Assembly: GCF_009720725.1 (NCBI RefSeq)
Contig: NZ_WNKT01000002.1
Span: 1 to 64,000 of the forward strand
Direction: 5' to 3'
DNA length: 64,000 nucleotides
DNA from: Allochromatium palmeri
GTDB lineage: Bacteria > Pseudomonadota > Gammaproteobacteria > Chromatiales > Chromatiaceae
Below the pieces are notes generated by a model that saw only the letters and a list, made by a program, of their open reading frames with translations, had not been told where the DNA came from and searched no databases. This document shows, piece by piece, positions 42,021-51,100 of this stretch (positions are counted from its first letter, which is position 1; each line of letters opens with the position of its first letter). Made by a program: the position numbers and the translations under genes.

Positions 42021-43011
42021 GCGCCAGCTCGCCCTGATCCAGCGTCTGTCAGACGGTTGTGCACATTCGGGTGAAGCCATCGCGCGTGACGTCGGCCTGA
42101 CCCGCGCGGCCGTCTGGAAGACACTGCGCAAGACGGCCGATGAGTTCGGACTCGAACTGCTCTCAGAGCGTGGGCGCGGCTATCGGCTGGCCACGCCGCT
42201 CGAACTGCTCGACGCCGGGCGTATCCGTGCAACGCTGTCGGACGCGGGACGCAAGCGTCTGAGCCGACTCGACATCCATCCTGTGATCGATTCGACCAAT
42301 CGTGAACTCATGCGCCTGGCCGCTGAGGGCGCGCCCTCCGGGGGCGTCTGTCTGGCCGAGCGTCAGACTGCCGGGCGCGGTCGGCGCGGGCGCGAATGGG
42401 TCTCACCGTTCGGAGTCAATGTCTATCTTTCGCTGCTGTGGCGCTATCCGTTTGCGCCGTCCAATCTGGGCGGAGCGAGTCTGGCGATTGGCGCGGTGCT
42501 GGCCGAGGTTCTGAGCGAACTCGATATCGAGGGGGTGGCGCTCAAATGGCCGAATGATCTGCTGTGGCAGCGGCGCAAGCTCGCCGGTCTGCTGCTGGAG
42601 GTGGCGGGTGAGTCTCAGGGGCCGTGCCATCTGGTGGTCGGACTCGGACTCAATCTGCGCATGACGGCCGGGCAGGGGAGCGCCATCGATCAGCCCTGGG
42701 CGAGTCTCGAAGAGGCACTCTACGGCGTCATGATCGAACGTAATGTCTTGGTGGCCTGCCTGCTGGAAGCGCTGCTGGAAGCGCTCGATCGCTATGGACG
42801 CGAGGGGCTGGCGCCTTTTCTGCCGCTGTGGCGTGCGCATGATGCCTATCTGGGCGAGCCGGTGCGGTTGTTGATCGGCGAGCGGGTCATCGAGGGTATC
42901 CACGCGGGCGTGGCTGAAGACGGGTCGCTGTTGCTGGATACGCCCGACGGACGCTGCGCCTTCCAGGCCGGTGAGGTCAGTCTGCGTCCACTGGAAACAG
43001 AACATTCATGA
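42013..43011 (+). CDS. birA: Bifunctional biotin-[acetyl-CoA-carboxylase] ligase / biotin operon repressor
   Basis: The 332-residue protein has an N-terminal winged helix (residues ~1-65, ARDVGLTRAAVWKTLRKTAD), so it can act as a repressor as well as a ligase. The catalytic domain has the biotinyl-5'-AMP loop GRGRRGREWVSPFGVNVYLS, LKWPNDLLW and a C-terminal SH3-like domain. It attaches biotin to the carboxyl-carrier protein. The start overlaps the M61 peptidase end, and its stop overlaps coaX by 4 bp (ATGA). Confidence 0.95.
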   Translation: MDERQLALIQRLSDGCAHSGEAIARDVGLTRAAVWKTLRKTADEFGLELLSERGRGYRLATPLELLDAGRIRATLSDAGRKRLSRLDIHPVIDSTNRELMRLAAEGAPSGGVCLAERQTAGRGRRGREWVSPFGVNVYLSLLWRYPFAPSNLGGASLAIGAVLAEVLSELDIEGVALKWPNDLLWQRRKLAGLLLEVAGESQGPCHLVVGLGLNLRMTAGQGSAIDQPWASLEEALYGVMIERNVLVACLLEALLEALDRYGREGLAPFLPLWRAHDAYLGEPVRLLIGERVIEGIHAGVAEDGSLLLDTPDGRCAFQAGEVSLRPLETEHS

Positions 43012-43754
43012 ATCTGCTCATCGATATCGGCAACACCAATCTGCGCTGGACGCCGCATGGCGCCGGGACTGAGGCCGACTGGTCAGTCCAGATCGCACGT
43101 CATTCGGGCGCGATTCCGCTCGATCTACTGGCGACCTGGGAACAGATCCAGCCGCCCGAGCGCGTGATCGTCAGCCATGTCGGGGGACCGGCGGTCGCCG
43201 AAGCTCTGGGGCGGGTGACGCGCGCGCTCTGGCGGATCGAGCCTGAATACGTCCGCGTGGCGCCGCTCGCCGCCGGCGTGCGCATCGCGTATGAGCATCC
43301 CGAGCGCTTCGGCGTCGACCGCTGGTTGGCGCTCATCGCCGCCCATACCGAACGCCAGCAGGCCACGCTCATCCTGGATGCCGGCAGTGCGGCGACCTTC
43401 GATCTGCTGCTGGCCGATGGTCGTCATCTCGGCGGACTGATCCTGCCGGGGGTCGAGATGATGCGCACCAGTTTGCTGATGGGCACCCACATCCCGCGCG
43501 TCGAATATGAACCGACCGATGTCGATTGGGCCACGGATACCACCACGGCTGTCGCCGCCGGTAGTCTCGGCGCCATCGCCGCGCTGGCCAGCCGACTCCA
43601 TGACCGGCTGGCCGAGGCGGCGGGCGAGTCACCCAGATTCATCCTCACGGGCGGTGATGCCGAGCGTCTGCGCCCCTATCTCGATCGTTCCAGTGAGACC
43701 ATCCCCGATCTGGTGCTGCGGGGGCTGGTCGCGCTGACGGCCGAATCCGTATGA
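43008..43754 (+). CDS. coaX: Type III pantothenate kinase
   Basis: The 248-residue enzyme of the ASKHA fold has MNLLIDIGNTNLRW as phosphate-1 motif, FGVDRWLALIAAH, ILDAGSAATFDLLLADG, HLGGLILPGVEMM and FILTGGDAERLRPYL. It phosphorylates pantothenate in the first step of coenzyme A synthesis. The birA-coaX pairing is common. Its stop overlaps the start of a small gene that has been split by the IS607-type element. Confidence 0.95.
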   Translation: MNLLIDIGNTNLRWTPHGAGTEADWSVQIARHSGAIPLDLLATWEQIQPPERVIVSHVGGPAVAEALGRVTRALWRIEPEYVRVAPLAAGVRIAYEHPERFGVDRWLALIAAHTERQQATLILDAGSAATFDLLLADGRHLGGLILPGVEMMRTSLLMGTHIPRVEYEPTDVDWATDTTTAVAAGSLGAIAALASRLHDRLAEAAGESPRFILTGGDAERLRPYLDRSSETIPDLVLRGLVALTAESV

Positions 43755-43810
43755 GCGAGTATCAGTACTACGAATTCCAGACCATCGACCACGCGCTGAC
43801 GCCGGAGGAG
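43751..43810 (+). pseudogene. 5' fragment of a small gene split by the IS607-type element
   Basis: ATG 43751 overlaps the coaX stop. Twenty codons encode MSEYQYYEFQTIDHALTPEE before the element begins. The frame resumes exactly at 45872 (QMDELRRYSTRAEITP) if the element and one GGAG copy are removed. This is the fourth gene of the M61-birA-coaX run and is now interrupted. I recognise it only as a conserved hypothetical protein. Confidence 0.75.
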
Positions 43811-43856
43811 CTGACTCTAGTCTTGTAAAAAATGCGCGAAAGTGCATAATTTTCTC

Positions 43857-44483
43857 ATGGAAAGCACAATGAGCACAGGCAAGGCGGCGAAGCGGCTGGG
43901 TGTGTCGGTCAAGACGCTGCAACGCTGGGAGCGCGAGGGCCGGCTTATTCCGGTGGCGCGCACCGACAGTAATCGTCGTCTTTACACCGAGGCCCAATTG
44001 CGTGAGTTCATCGGATGGCGACAGGCGCCCGAGAGTCCATCGCGAGTGGTGGCCTATTGCCGAGTCTCATCGGCGGCGCAGAAGCCAGACCTGGCCAATC
44101 AGCGCCGGGTGCTGGAAGAGTTTGTTGTGGCGAGAGGTTTGGCGAACGTCGAGTTCATCGAAGAAGTGGGCGGCGGCTTGAACTTCAAGCGCAAGCGTTT
44201 TTTGGCCCTCATGGATGAGATCGATCAGCGGAGCATCAACACCCTGATCCTCGCCCACCGGGATCGCCTCACGCGCTTTGGGTTCGACTGGTTCGAGCAT
44301 TACGCGAAGACGCATGGCTGCGAGATCCTGGTACTGAATCAGGAACGGCTCTCGCCGGAACAAGAGATGGTGCAGGACTTGATGACCATCGTTCATTGTT
44401 TTTCGTCTCGGTTATATGGATTGCGAAACTATCGCAAGACGCTCAACGAGGCCCTCGGTAAGGATCAGGGCCAGGCTGAATGA
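43857..44483 (+). CDS. tnpA: IS607-family serine recombinase (TnpA)
   Basis: The 208-residue protein has an N-terminal MerR-like helix-turn-helix (GKAAKRLGVSVKTLQRWERE). A small serine resolvase domain follows with the catalytic Ser in VVAYCRVSSAAQKPDLANQR and an arginine-rich active-site stretch (AHRDRLTRFGFDWFE). This order, DNA-binding before catalytic domain, is the hallmark of IS607 transposases, which move DNA through a circular intermediate. ATG 43857 is used; GTG 43842 and ATG 43869 are alternatives. It overlaps tnpB by 4 bp (ATGA). Confidence 0.92.
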   Translation: MESTMSTGKAAKRLGVSVKTLQRWEREGRLIPVARTDSNRRLYTEAQLREFIGWRQAPESPSRVVAYCRVSSAAQKPDLANQRRVLEEFVVARGLANVEFIEEVGGGLNFKRKRFLALMDEIDQRSINTLILAHRDRLTRFGFDWFEHYAKTHGCEILVLNQERLSPEQEMVQDLMTIVHCFSSRLYGLRNYRKTLNEALGKDQGQAE

Positions 44484-45862
44484 AAGTGACGCGAATTCTG
44501 CGCGCCAAGCGCCCGAACAAGGGCAAGGTCGCCGCCTTGCGCGAGCAAGCGCGCCGTCTCGGTCAGGTGCGCTCCGAGGTCTGGCAGCGGTTTGGGTCGA
44601 TCAGTGGCGTGGGTCTGTCGGATCGCCGGATTCGCGATGCCTGGCTGCGGGAAGGGCGCACCTTTCCGGTCTCGGCCAATGCCTGGAAGGAAACCCTGCG
44701 CGATGCCAAGGGCGACATCACCGCCAACATGGAAGCGGCCAAGGTCAAGGCCCGGCGGCGCATCCGGCGTCATACTCAGAACAAGGCCGAACAGAAACGC
44801 CTGTTCAGCGCCCTCAAGGGCCACGGCTGGACCAGCGACCCCTATCTGCGCCGGATCATGCGCCAAGACTGGAGACGCGGGCGCAATCACACCCACAATC
44901 AGATCATTGTGCGCTCGGACAACTACACCACCTTCCAACTGGGTGGGCGCGCCTGGATCAAGATCCCTGGATTGGAGAAAGGCCAACGGATCGCCATTCC
45001 GCTGAACACCACGGTCGAGCCGACCGGCACCCTGCGGCTCATCCTCAAGGACGCGGGCCTGGAAGTCCACTATACGGTTGAAGCCGAGGTCAAACACGAC
45101 TGTGGCGCGCGTACCCTGGGCGTCGATAAGGGCTACTCCGAGGTATTGGTTGATTCCGATGGCGAGCACCACGGCCAGGAATTGGGCGCGATCCTCACCG
45201 ACGCCTCCGACCGCCTCAAGGCCAAGTATCAGCGCCGTTCCAAACTGCGCGCGCTAGCCAACCGCACCCGCAACCCGCGCAAACGCCAACACATCCGACA
45301 GTTCAATCTCGGGCGCAAGAAACTGAATCGGCAGATGGACCAGACCCAGGCGCGGATTCGCGATGTGGTCTTTCAAGCCGTCCATACGGTCGTGGACAAG
45401 GCCGCCGTCATCGCGGCTGAAGACCTCACCGCCCCCATGTCCGGCAAGTCCTTCGGCAAGAACGTCAATCGCCGGCTCTCCGCCTGGACGAAAGGCGTCA
45501 TTGCCGAAGCGCTTGACAGCGTTTCAAGCCGTCGAGGTTCGACGGTCGTTCTGGTCAATCCAGCCTACACCTCGCAAATCGATTCCCGAACCGGATACCT
45601 CGACGGCAAACGGCAAGGGGATCGGTTTCACTGTTTCGACGGGGTGGTGTTGCAGGCCGACCAGAACGCCGCGCGCAACGTGCTGGCACGGTTGTCCGAC
45701 CCGGACATCGAGCGGTTCACACCGTATCGGACGGTCAAGGCGATCTTACAGGCACGGACCGAGCGCCTCCGGTTGGGACTGCTCAACCCGGACTCCAGTT
45801 GCTCGCCCGCACGGGTGCTATCAACGGAGAGCGAATCGCCGAATGAGCACTTTCGAGTATGA
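44480..45862 (+). CDS. tnpB: TnpB-family RNA-guided endonuclease lacking a canonical zinc ribbon
   Basis: The 460-residue product has the TnpB layout: basic N-terminal wedge/REC region (residues ~1-210) and a split RuvC nuclease. All three RuvC acidic sites are visible: Asp in TLGVDKGYSEVLVDSDG, Glu in AVIAAEDLTAPM and Asp in LQADQNAARNVLARL. Between the second and third, TnpB proteins normally carry CxxC...CxxC. Here the stretch reads NPAYTSQIDSRTGYLDGKRQ then GDRFHCFDGVVL, so only one Cys remains and the zinc ribbon is lost. The nuclease core looks intact. By family knowledge it would use an omega RNA from the 3' end of its own gene. Confidence 0.9.
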   Translation: MKVTRILRAKRPNKGKVAALREQARRLGQVRSEVWQRFGSISGVGLSDRRIRDAWLREGRTFPVSANAWKETLRDAKGDITANMEAAKVKARRRIRRHTQNKAEQKRLFSALKGHGWTSDPYLRRIMRQDWRRGRNHTHNQIIVRSDNYTTFQLGGRAWIKIPGLEKGQRIAIPLNTTVEPTGTLRLILKDAGLEVHYTVEAEVKHDCGARTLGVDKGYSEVLVDSDGEHHGQELGAILTDASDRLKAKYQRRSKLRALANRTRNPRKRQHIRQFNLGRKKLNRQMDQTQARIRDVVFQAVHTVVDKAAVIAAEDLTAPMSGKSFGKNVNRRLSAWTKGVIAEALDSVSSRRGSTVVLVNPAYTSQIDSRTGYLDGKRQGDRFHCFDGVVLQADQNAARNVLARLSDPDIERFTPYRTVKAILQARTERLRLGLLNPDSSCSPARVLSTESESPNEHFRV

Positions 45863-45871
45863 AATTCGGAG

Positions 45872-46153
45872 CAGATGGATGAGTTGCGCCGCTACTCGAC
45901 GCGCGCTGAAATCACGCCCACCCGTTTCTGCAACGAGTACAACTGGGGCGACTTCAAGGGCAATCCGCGCACCTGGATGGAACGCTGGTTCGACGCCTTC
46001 CTCTATGTGGCCAACTGGGGGACGCACTGGTTCATGCTGCGTCTTCCGCGCCGGCTGCTGGATTGGCGCGAGGTCTCCGAATATCTGCTCGAAGACGGAA
46101 CGGAAGACAAGGCAGGCCACCGAGATCGGCTTCACAGAACCGGGCTGACCTGA
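45872..46153 (+). pseudogene. 3' fragment of the small gene split by the IS607-type element
   Basis: The frame from 45872 encodes QMDELRRYSTRAEITPTRF, CNEYNWGDFKGNPRTWMERW and FDAFLYVANWGTHWFMLRLP, then LLDWREVSEYLLEDG. It joins in frame to the fragment at 43751. The protein family is known to me only as conserved hypothetical. The last ~20 residues look unrelated to the rest and the gene ends inside the 3' end of the convergent GGDEF gene, so the 3' end may also be truncated. Confidence 0.65.
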
Positions 46154-47802
46154 ATTTGATTGCGCCCGCCATGCTTGGCCGCGTAGAGAGCCTGGTCGGC
46201 TGCAATGAGCAGTTGCCCGTCATCGGCCTCCGGATGCTCGCCGGTTGAGGCGATGCCGGCCGACAGGGTGCAGCGAAACTCATGGCCATCGTGTAGAAAC
46301 GGCAGCACTTCGAAGCGCGCGCGAATATCTTCCAACACGTTTTGCGCCATCTGAAGATCGCAATCAGGAAGAATCACTACAAATTCTTCACCACCATAGC
46401 GTCCGATGCCATCGGATTTGCGCAAGCGCTGCTTGAGCAGGTGGGCCAGGGCCATGATCACGCGATCACCGACGGCGTGCCCATAGCGGTCGTTGACCTG
46501 TTTGAAGCGGTCGATGTCCAGCATGGCCACCGCCAGCGGATGGCCGGTGCGTTGGGCGCGGGCGAGTTCGCGCACAATGCTCTCTTTGATGCGCGCGTGC
46601 TTGAGCAGCCCGGTGAGGCTGTCCTTGGTCATCAGGTTGGCCAGCTGGCGGAAACGCGCGGCGCGGACCCTGACCGCTGCCACCAGTTCGGTGTCTGAGA
46701 TCGGCTTGGTGAGAAAATCGTCCGCACCACTGCGCAGGGCCTGAATCTGCTTCGCGCGGTCTTGCTCGGCGGACAGATACACGATGGGCAGGCCGAGCAG
46801 GTCATCGTGGTGGCGAATCACCGTGGCCAGCTCGGGGCCTGAGTAGTCAGGCATGTGCATGTCCATGAGCACCAGTTCCGGGTGGAAGGTCGCAACCGCC
46901 TCGATGACCTGCTCCGGCTCGCTCAAGACATCAACATCCATGCCGTCCGCGCTGAGCACCAGACGCAGATGCTCGGCCAGATCCCGGTCGTCATCGACGA
47001 CCAGAACCCGATAGGGATCGGCGTGGCGCTCTTCCAGAATGCGTCCGATGCGGTCCACGAGACGCGGAATGTCGAGCGGCTTCAACATGAAGCCATCGAC
47101 CCCGAGCCGCGCGGCGCGCATGCGCGACGGAAAGTCGCCATTGGCGGACACGAAGATGACCGGACAGTTCAAGGCCTGAAAGCTGGGGCTGGTCATGAGC
47201 GCTTCGACCGCGCCCAGATCCTCCGCGGTGGAATGCGGGTCCATCACCAGACAATCGGGACATTGATCCCGAACAGCGGCGGCGACCGCATCGAACCGGG
47301 TATAGAGGCGCGGCTCGTAGCCAAACTGCCCGAGCAGATGGACGAGGTGCTCACCCAGCGGAATCTCATCTTCGACCAGCCACACGGCGACCTTGCCGCC
47401 GTGGCCGAACGCTGTCGTTCTGGCGCTCGGCGCCTGTGCCACGGCCTGAGTCGGGGCCGTTTCACATTGGCTGAGATGGTCCACCAACGTGGCAACCGCG
47501 TCGGCGAATCGCCGTCGCTGGGCGACATCGAGCGCCACAACGTCTTGACTCAGCCAGCCGTTCGCCTCGATTTCGAGCGCGCGCGCCGCCTGGCTCAGCG
47601 TCTTGAAGCCGAGCGTCCCCCCCGCGCCCGCGATGCGATGCAGATGCTGGTGCAGCTGCTCAAGGGATGGGCGGACATCTGCCTCGCTCTCCAGACCGGC
47701 GGCCACCTGCGTTAATTCATCCAGTTCGCCGCGCACACGTTGCGCATAGACTTTGCCAAGCCGGGCAAGCGCGGCGGCCAGATCGACCGGAACGTCAGCC
47801 AC
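46132..47802 (-). CDS. Hpt-REC-REC-GGDEF response regulator / diguanylate cyclase
   Basis: GTG 47802 follows GGAGGA by 6 bases, giving 556 residues. Domains in order are: an Hpt domain (residues ~20-110, phospho-His in [13 protein letters not shown]), a first receiver (~140-250, Asp in [10 protein letters not shown]), a second receiver (~260-380, Asp in [13 protein letters not shown]), and a GGDEF domain (~400-550). The active loop is [16 protein letters not shown]. An RxxD product-inhibition site (RKSD) lies exactly five residues before GGEEF. It should make c-di-GMP under phosphorelay control. It is the third gene of a kinase-REC-GGDEF operon and overlaps the REC gene by 8 bp. Confidence 0.9.
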   Translation of the reverse strand: MADVPVDLAAALARLGKVYAQRVRGELDELTQVAAGLESEADVRPSLEQLHQHLHRIAGAGGTLGFKTLSQAARALEIEANGWLSQDVVALDVAQRRRFADAVATLVDHLSQCETAPTQAVAQAPSARTTAFGHGGKVAVWLVEDEIPLGEHLVHLLGQFGYEPRLYTRFDAVAAAVRDQCPDCLVMDPHSTAEDLGAVEALMTSPSFQALNCPVIFVSANGDFPSRMRAARLGVDGFMLKPLDIPRLVDRIGRILEERHADPYRVLVVDDDRDLAEHLRLVLSADGMDVDVLSEPEQVIEAVATFHPELVLMDMHMPDYSGPELATVIRHHDDLLGLPIVYLSAEQDRAKQIQALRSGADDFLTKPISDTELVAAVRVRAARFRQLANLMTKDSLTGLLKHARIKESIVRELARAQRTGHPLAVAMLDIDRFKQVNDRYGHAVGDRVIMALAHLLKQRLRKSDGIGRYGGEEFVVILPDCDLQMAQNVLEDIRARFEVLPFLHDGHEFRCTLSAGIASTGEHPEADDGQLLIAADQALYAAKHGGRNQIQVSPVL

Positions 47803-48181
47803 TCGATTCCTCCCAGAGCGCGCGCACCTGGTTGGCCAGTTGCATGGGTTCAAACGGCTTGGCAATCACGTCCAGCGCCCCGAGAGACTTGAACTGCGTG
47901 ACCTCTTGCGGCTGCACCTTGGCGGTCATGAAGGCGACGGGCGTCTGTGCCAGCGCCGGACGCTGGCGCAGCGCCGCAAGCGTGGACGGACCGTCCATTC
48001 CGGGCATCATGACGTCGAGCAGGATCATGTCGGGGTCGAAGTCTTCCGCCGCGGCCAGCGCCTCCTCCCCAGAGGAACAGATCTTGACGGTGAAGCCACC
48101 CACCACTTCCAGGGCGATCTTAGCCACGGTTTGAATGTCGGGCTCGTCCTCGACGTAGAGAACGCGTTGCAACTCGCTCAT
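47795..48181 (-). CDS. Single-domain response regulator
   Basis: The 128-residue CheY-like receiver domain has [20 protein letters not shown] at the N-terminus, the phospho-acceptor Asp in [19 protein letters not shown], and the conserved Lys in [12 protein letters not shown]. It has no output domain, so it probably shuttles phosphate between the upstream hybrid kinase and the downstream Hpt-containing cyclase. It overlaps the upstream gene by 4 bp and the downstream gene by 8 bp, which keeps the three in fixed ratio. Confidence 0.92.
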   Translation of the reverse strand: MSELQRVLYVEDEPDIQTVAKIALEVVGGFTVKICSSGEEALAAAEDFDPDMILLDVMMPGMDGPSTLAALRQRPALAQTPVAFMTAKVQPQEVTQFKSLGALDVIAKPFEPMQLANQVRALWEESSG

Positions 48182-51100
48182 GACAATGCTTCCTGTTGTC
48201 TTCGAATGCGACCGCCAAGCGCGTCGAGTAGCGTCTTAGGCGTGATCTGGGATTTCAGCAGGACCGCCTCGACCTGCTCGGCCTCGCTCCGCGACACCTC
48301 CATACTCGACAGGATCAGGATCTGCGGCTGGGAGGATTGACGGCGAATCAGCGGCAGCAACTCCCAGCCCGAGCCGTCAGGCAGGTTCAGATCCAGAATC
48401 GTCAGATCGTACTCCGTCCCGGCCAGCAGGGCACGCGCTTCGGCCAGGGTTGCGGCATGATCGAATCGGTAGCGATGGCCGACCATGGCCTTGATGACAT
48501 AGTGCAAATCCAGGTCGTCTTCAATATGAAGGATGCGCGGCGGGTCTGTCCGCTCGTCAGGCAACACCTGGGCCAGGGCGGAGACCAGACGCTGGTCGTC
48601 GAGTGGCTTCGGGAGCCATTCGACGAAGGACAAATCACCATCGATGGTCAGCTGGCCCTCGGCCATGCTGGCTGAAATCACAATGATCGGCAATTCTGCG
48701 GTACGCGGATTTTGACGGACCCGTCGGATCACTTCCAGGCCATGGATGCCCGGCAGTTGCAAGTCCAGAGTCATGGCGGCCACGTCCGCTTCGGCTAGAC
48801 TGCGCAGGGCCTCCTCGCCACTGGTCGCGATGCGGCTGCGGTAGCCGGCCTGGGTCAGCATCAGGCTCAGCAACTGGGCGACGTCGGGATCGTCTTCCAC
48901 CACCAGAACTGGCCGCTCATCGCTGGGACGGTCGGAGTCCGGCACCGGCTCGGTGCCGGCCCATCCGCGCGTCATGATCGGCAGTTCGGCCCAGAACGTG
49001 GCCCCTTCACCAAACACCGACTCGAACCCGACTGCGCCGCCCATACGCGCCATCAGCTCCTTGGTGATGGCCAACCCCAGCCCGGTGCCGCCGCGCTGCC
49101 GGGAGTCCGAGGCATCGGCCTGGGAGAACTTCTCGAATATTCGGGAATGGAATTCGCGCGGAATGCCCGGCCCGTGATCCCGCACCCAGATCCTGGCGTT
49201 GGTGCCGCGCCGCCGCACGCCGACCTCGACCGTGCCGCCCTCGGGCGAGAACTTGGCGGCGTTGGAGAGAAAATTGGCCAACACCTGCTGCAAGCGCTGG
49301 CTGTCGACCCGCACCGTGATCTCCTCGGCAATCCGCTCGGTCAGCTCAAGGCGTACCCCGCACGCCTCACCGTAGCTCTGATTGGCGCTCACCGCCTGCT
49401 CCACCAGGGGCATCAGTGCGGTCTCCTGCATGTTGAATTGCATCTTGCCGGCGGCGATCTTTTCCATGTCGAGCAGATCGTTGATCAGGTAGTTCAGGCG
49501 CTGGCTGTTCTTGTGCGCGATCTCCAGCAGCGGACGCATGGTCGCCGGCAGCTCGCCCATGGCGCCCCCGAGCAACAGACCCAGGGAACCGGAAATCGAG
49601 GTCAGGGGTGTGCGCAGTTCATGGCTGACCGTGGAGACGAATTCGCTCTTCATCCGTTCCACCCGCTTGCGCTCGGTGATGTCGCGCACCATGCCGATGT
49701 ACATCGGTTGATCCTGACAACTGACCTCGGAGACCGCGAGCTCAATCGGGAAAACAGTCCCGTCCCGGCGTCGACCCTCCATCTCTCGATTGAAGCCAAC
49801 CACCCGGGCCACCCCGGTGGTCAGATAGTGGCGCATGTAGCTGTCGTGGGCACGGCCCTGCGGCTCGGGCATCAACATGCCAACATTCTCGCCAATCACC
49901 TCCTCCGAGGCATAATCGAAGATTCTCAGCGCCGCCGGATTGGCCGAGGCAATCGTGCCCTCGCAATCGATGGTGATGAGGCCATCGACGATGTTGTCGA
50001 CAATGGCCTGGGTCTGCTGGGCCTGATCGCGGATCGCCTGCTCAGCCCGCTTGCGCTCCGAGATGTCCTGGACGATGGACCAGATGCGGGTGCCGCCGGG
50101 ATCCTCGATGGTCACGCCGTTCAACAGCACCGGGTAGCGGCGGCCGTCCTTGCGGATGTACTCCTTCTCGTAGGGACCGTAGCGGCCGGTGGACTTCAGG
50201 CTCGCAAGCTGGGCCTGCTCCTGGTCCGCGTACGCCTTTGGGGTGAGATCCCAGTAGCTCAGCGCGAGGAATTCCTCCCGGCTGTAACCGGTCGGTGCGA
50301 TCAGGGCGTCATTGACCTCGATGAAATCGCCGCTGGCCATGTCGTTCAGAGCGATTCCCAGGGGCGAGAGCTCGAACAGACTGCGCAGACGCAGGTTGCT
50401 CAGTTGCAGGGCATCCTCGGCCCGTTTTTGCGCTGTGATGTCGGACTCGATGGCGATGAAGCCGTAGACCTGGCCATCGGCGTCCGTCAAGGGATTGCAA
50501 TCGATGCTGATCCAGTAGGGCTCGCCGGCGCGGGTGTAGTTGAGGATGTTCTCGCTAAAGGGCTGCTGGACGGCGACGGCGGCGCGGATGCGCGCGATGG
50601 TGTCGGGATCGGTTTGAGGGCCCTGGAGGATCTCACCCGGCTTGCGGCCGAGCATTTCGTCAACTGGATAACCGGAAATGCGCGTGAAAGCCTCGTTCGT
50701 CCATTGCACCCGGCCCTCGGTGTCGGTGATGATGACCCCATTGGTGGTCTGACGGGCCACTTGCGAGAGTCGCTCCAGTTGCTGCGTGCGCAGTTCGACC
50801 TGTTCTTCCAGTCCGGCCTGGGTCACGCGCAGATCAGAAAAGCTGGCGGCCAGGCTGTGCGCCATGGATTGCAAACGCATCGCCAGGTCGTTGTACTCGC
50901 GCAGAGGATTGTTCGGCAGTCGCGGCTCCAGCCCCTGAGCCACCATCTCGGCCAGTCTTTCACCGAGGATTCCAAGCTCACGTAGCGGTCGGCTCAGCCA
51001 ATGGCTGAGTAGGGCCGCCACTGAGATGCCGATCAGCAACAGCAGCACCAGAAACCCGAACAGCGTCACGCTGCCCGCTTCCAGGGCCGCCACCAGGGGC

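Larger units (their letters stand above)
43811..45871 (+). mobile_element. IS607-type element carrying serine recombinase and TnpB
   Basis: The element holds two overlapping genes, a MerR-HTH/serine recombinase (tnpA) and tnpB. It has no terminal inverted repeats, as expected for IS607. The tetranucleotide GGAG occurs at both junctions (43807-43810 and 45868-45871), consistent with serine-recombinase insertion at a GG core; the exact boundary is uncertain by up to 4 bp. Removing it restores one open reading frame across the junction. The right boundary lies only 9 bp past the tnpB stop, so any omega RNA scaffold must overlap the tnpB 3' coding end. Confidence 0.88.

Noticed and set aside
40098-42131. 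677-codon reverse open frame opposite the M61 peptidase
   Set aside because: No recognisable domain; the forward strand has the HEYFH zinc motif and a PDZ domain.
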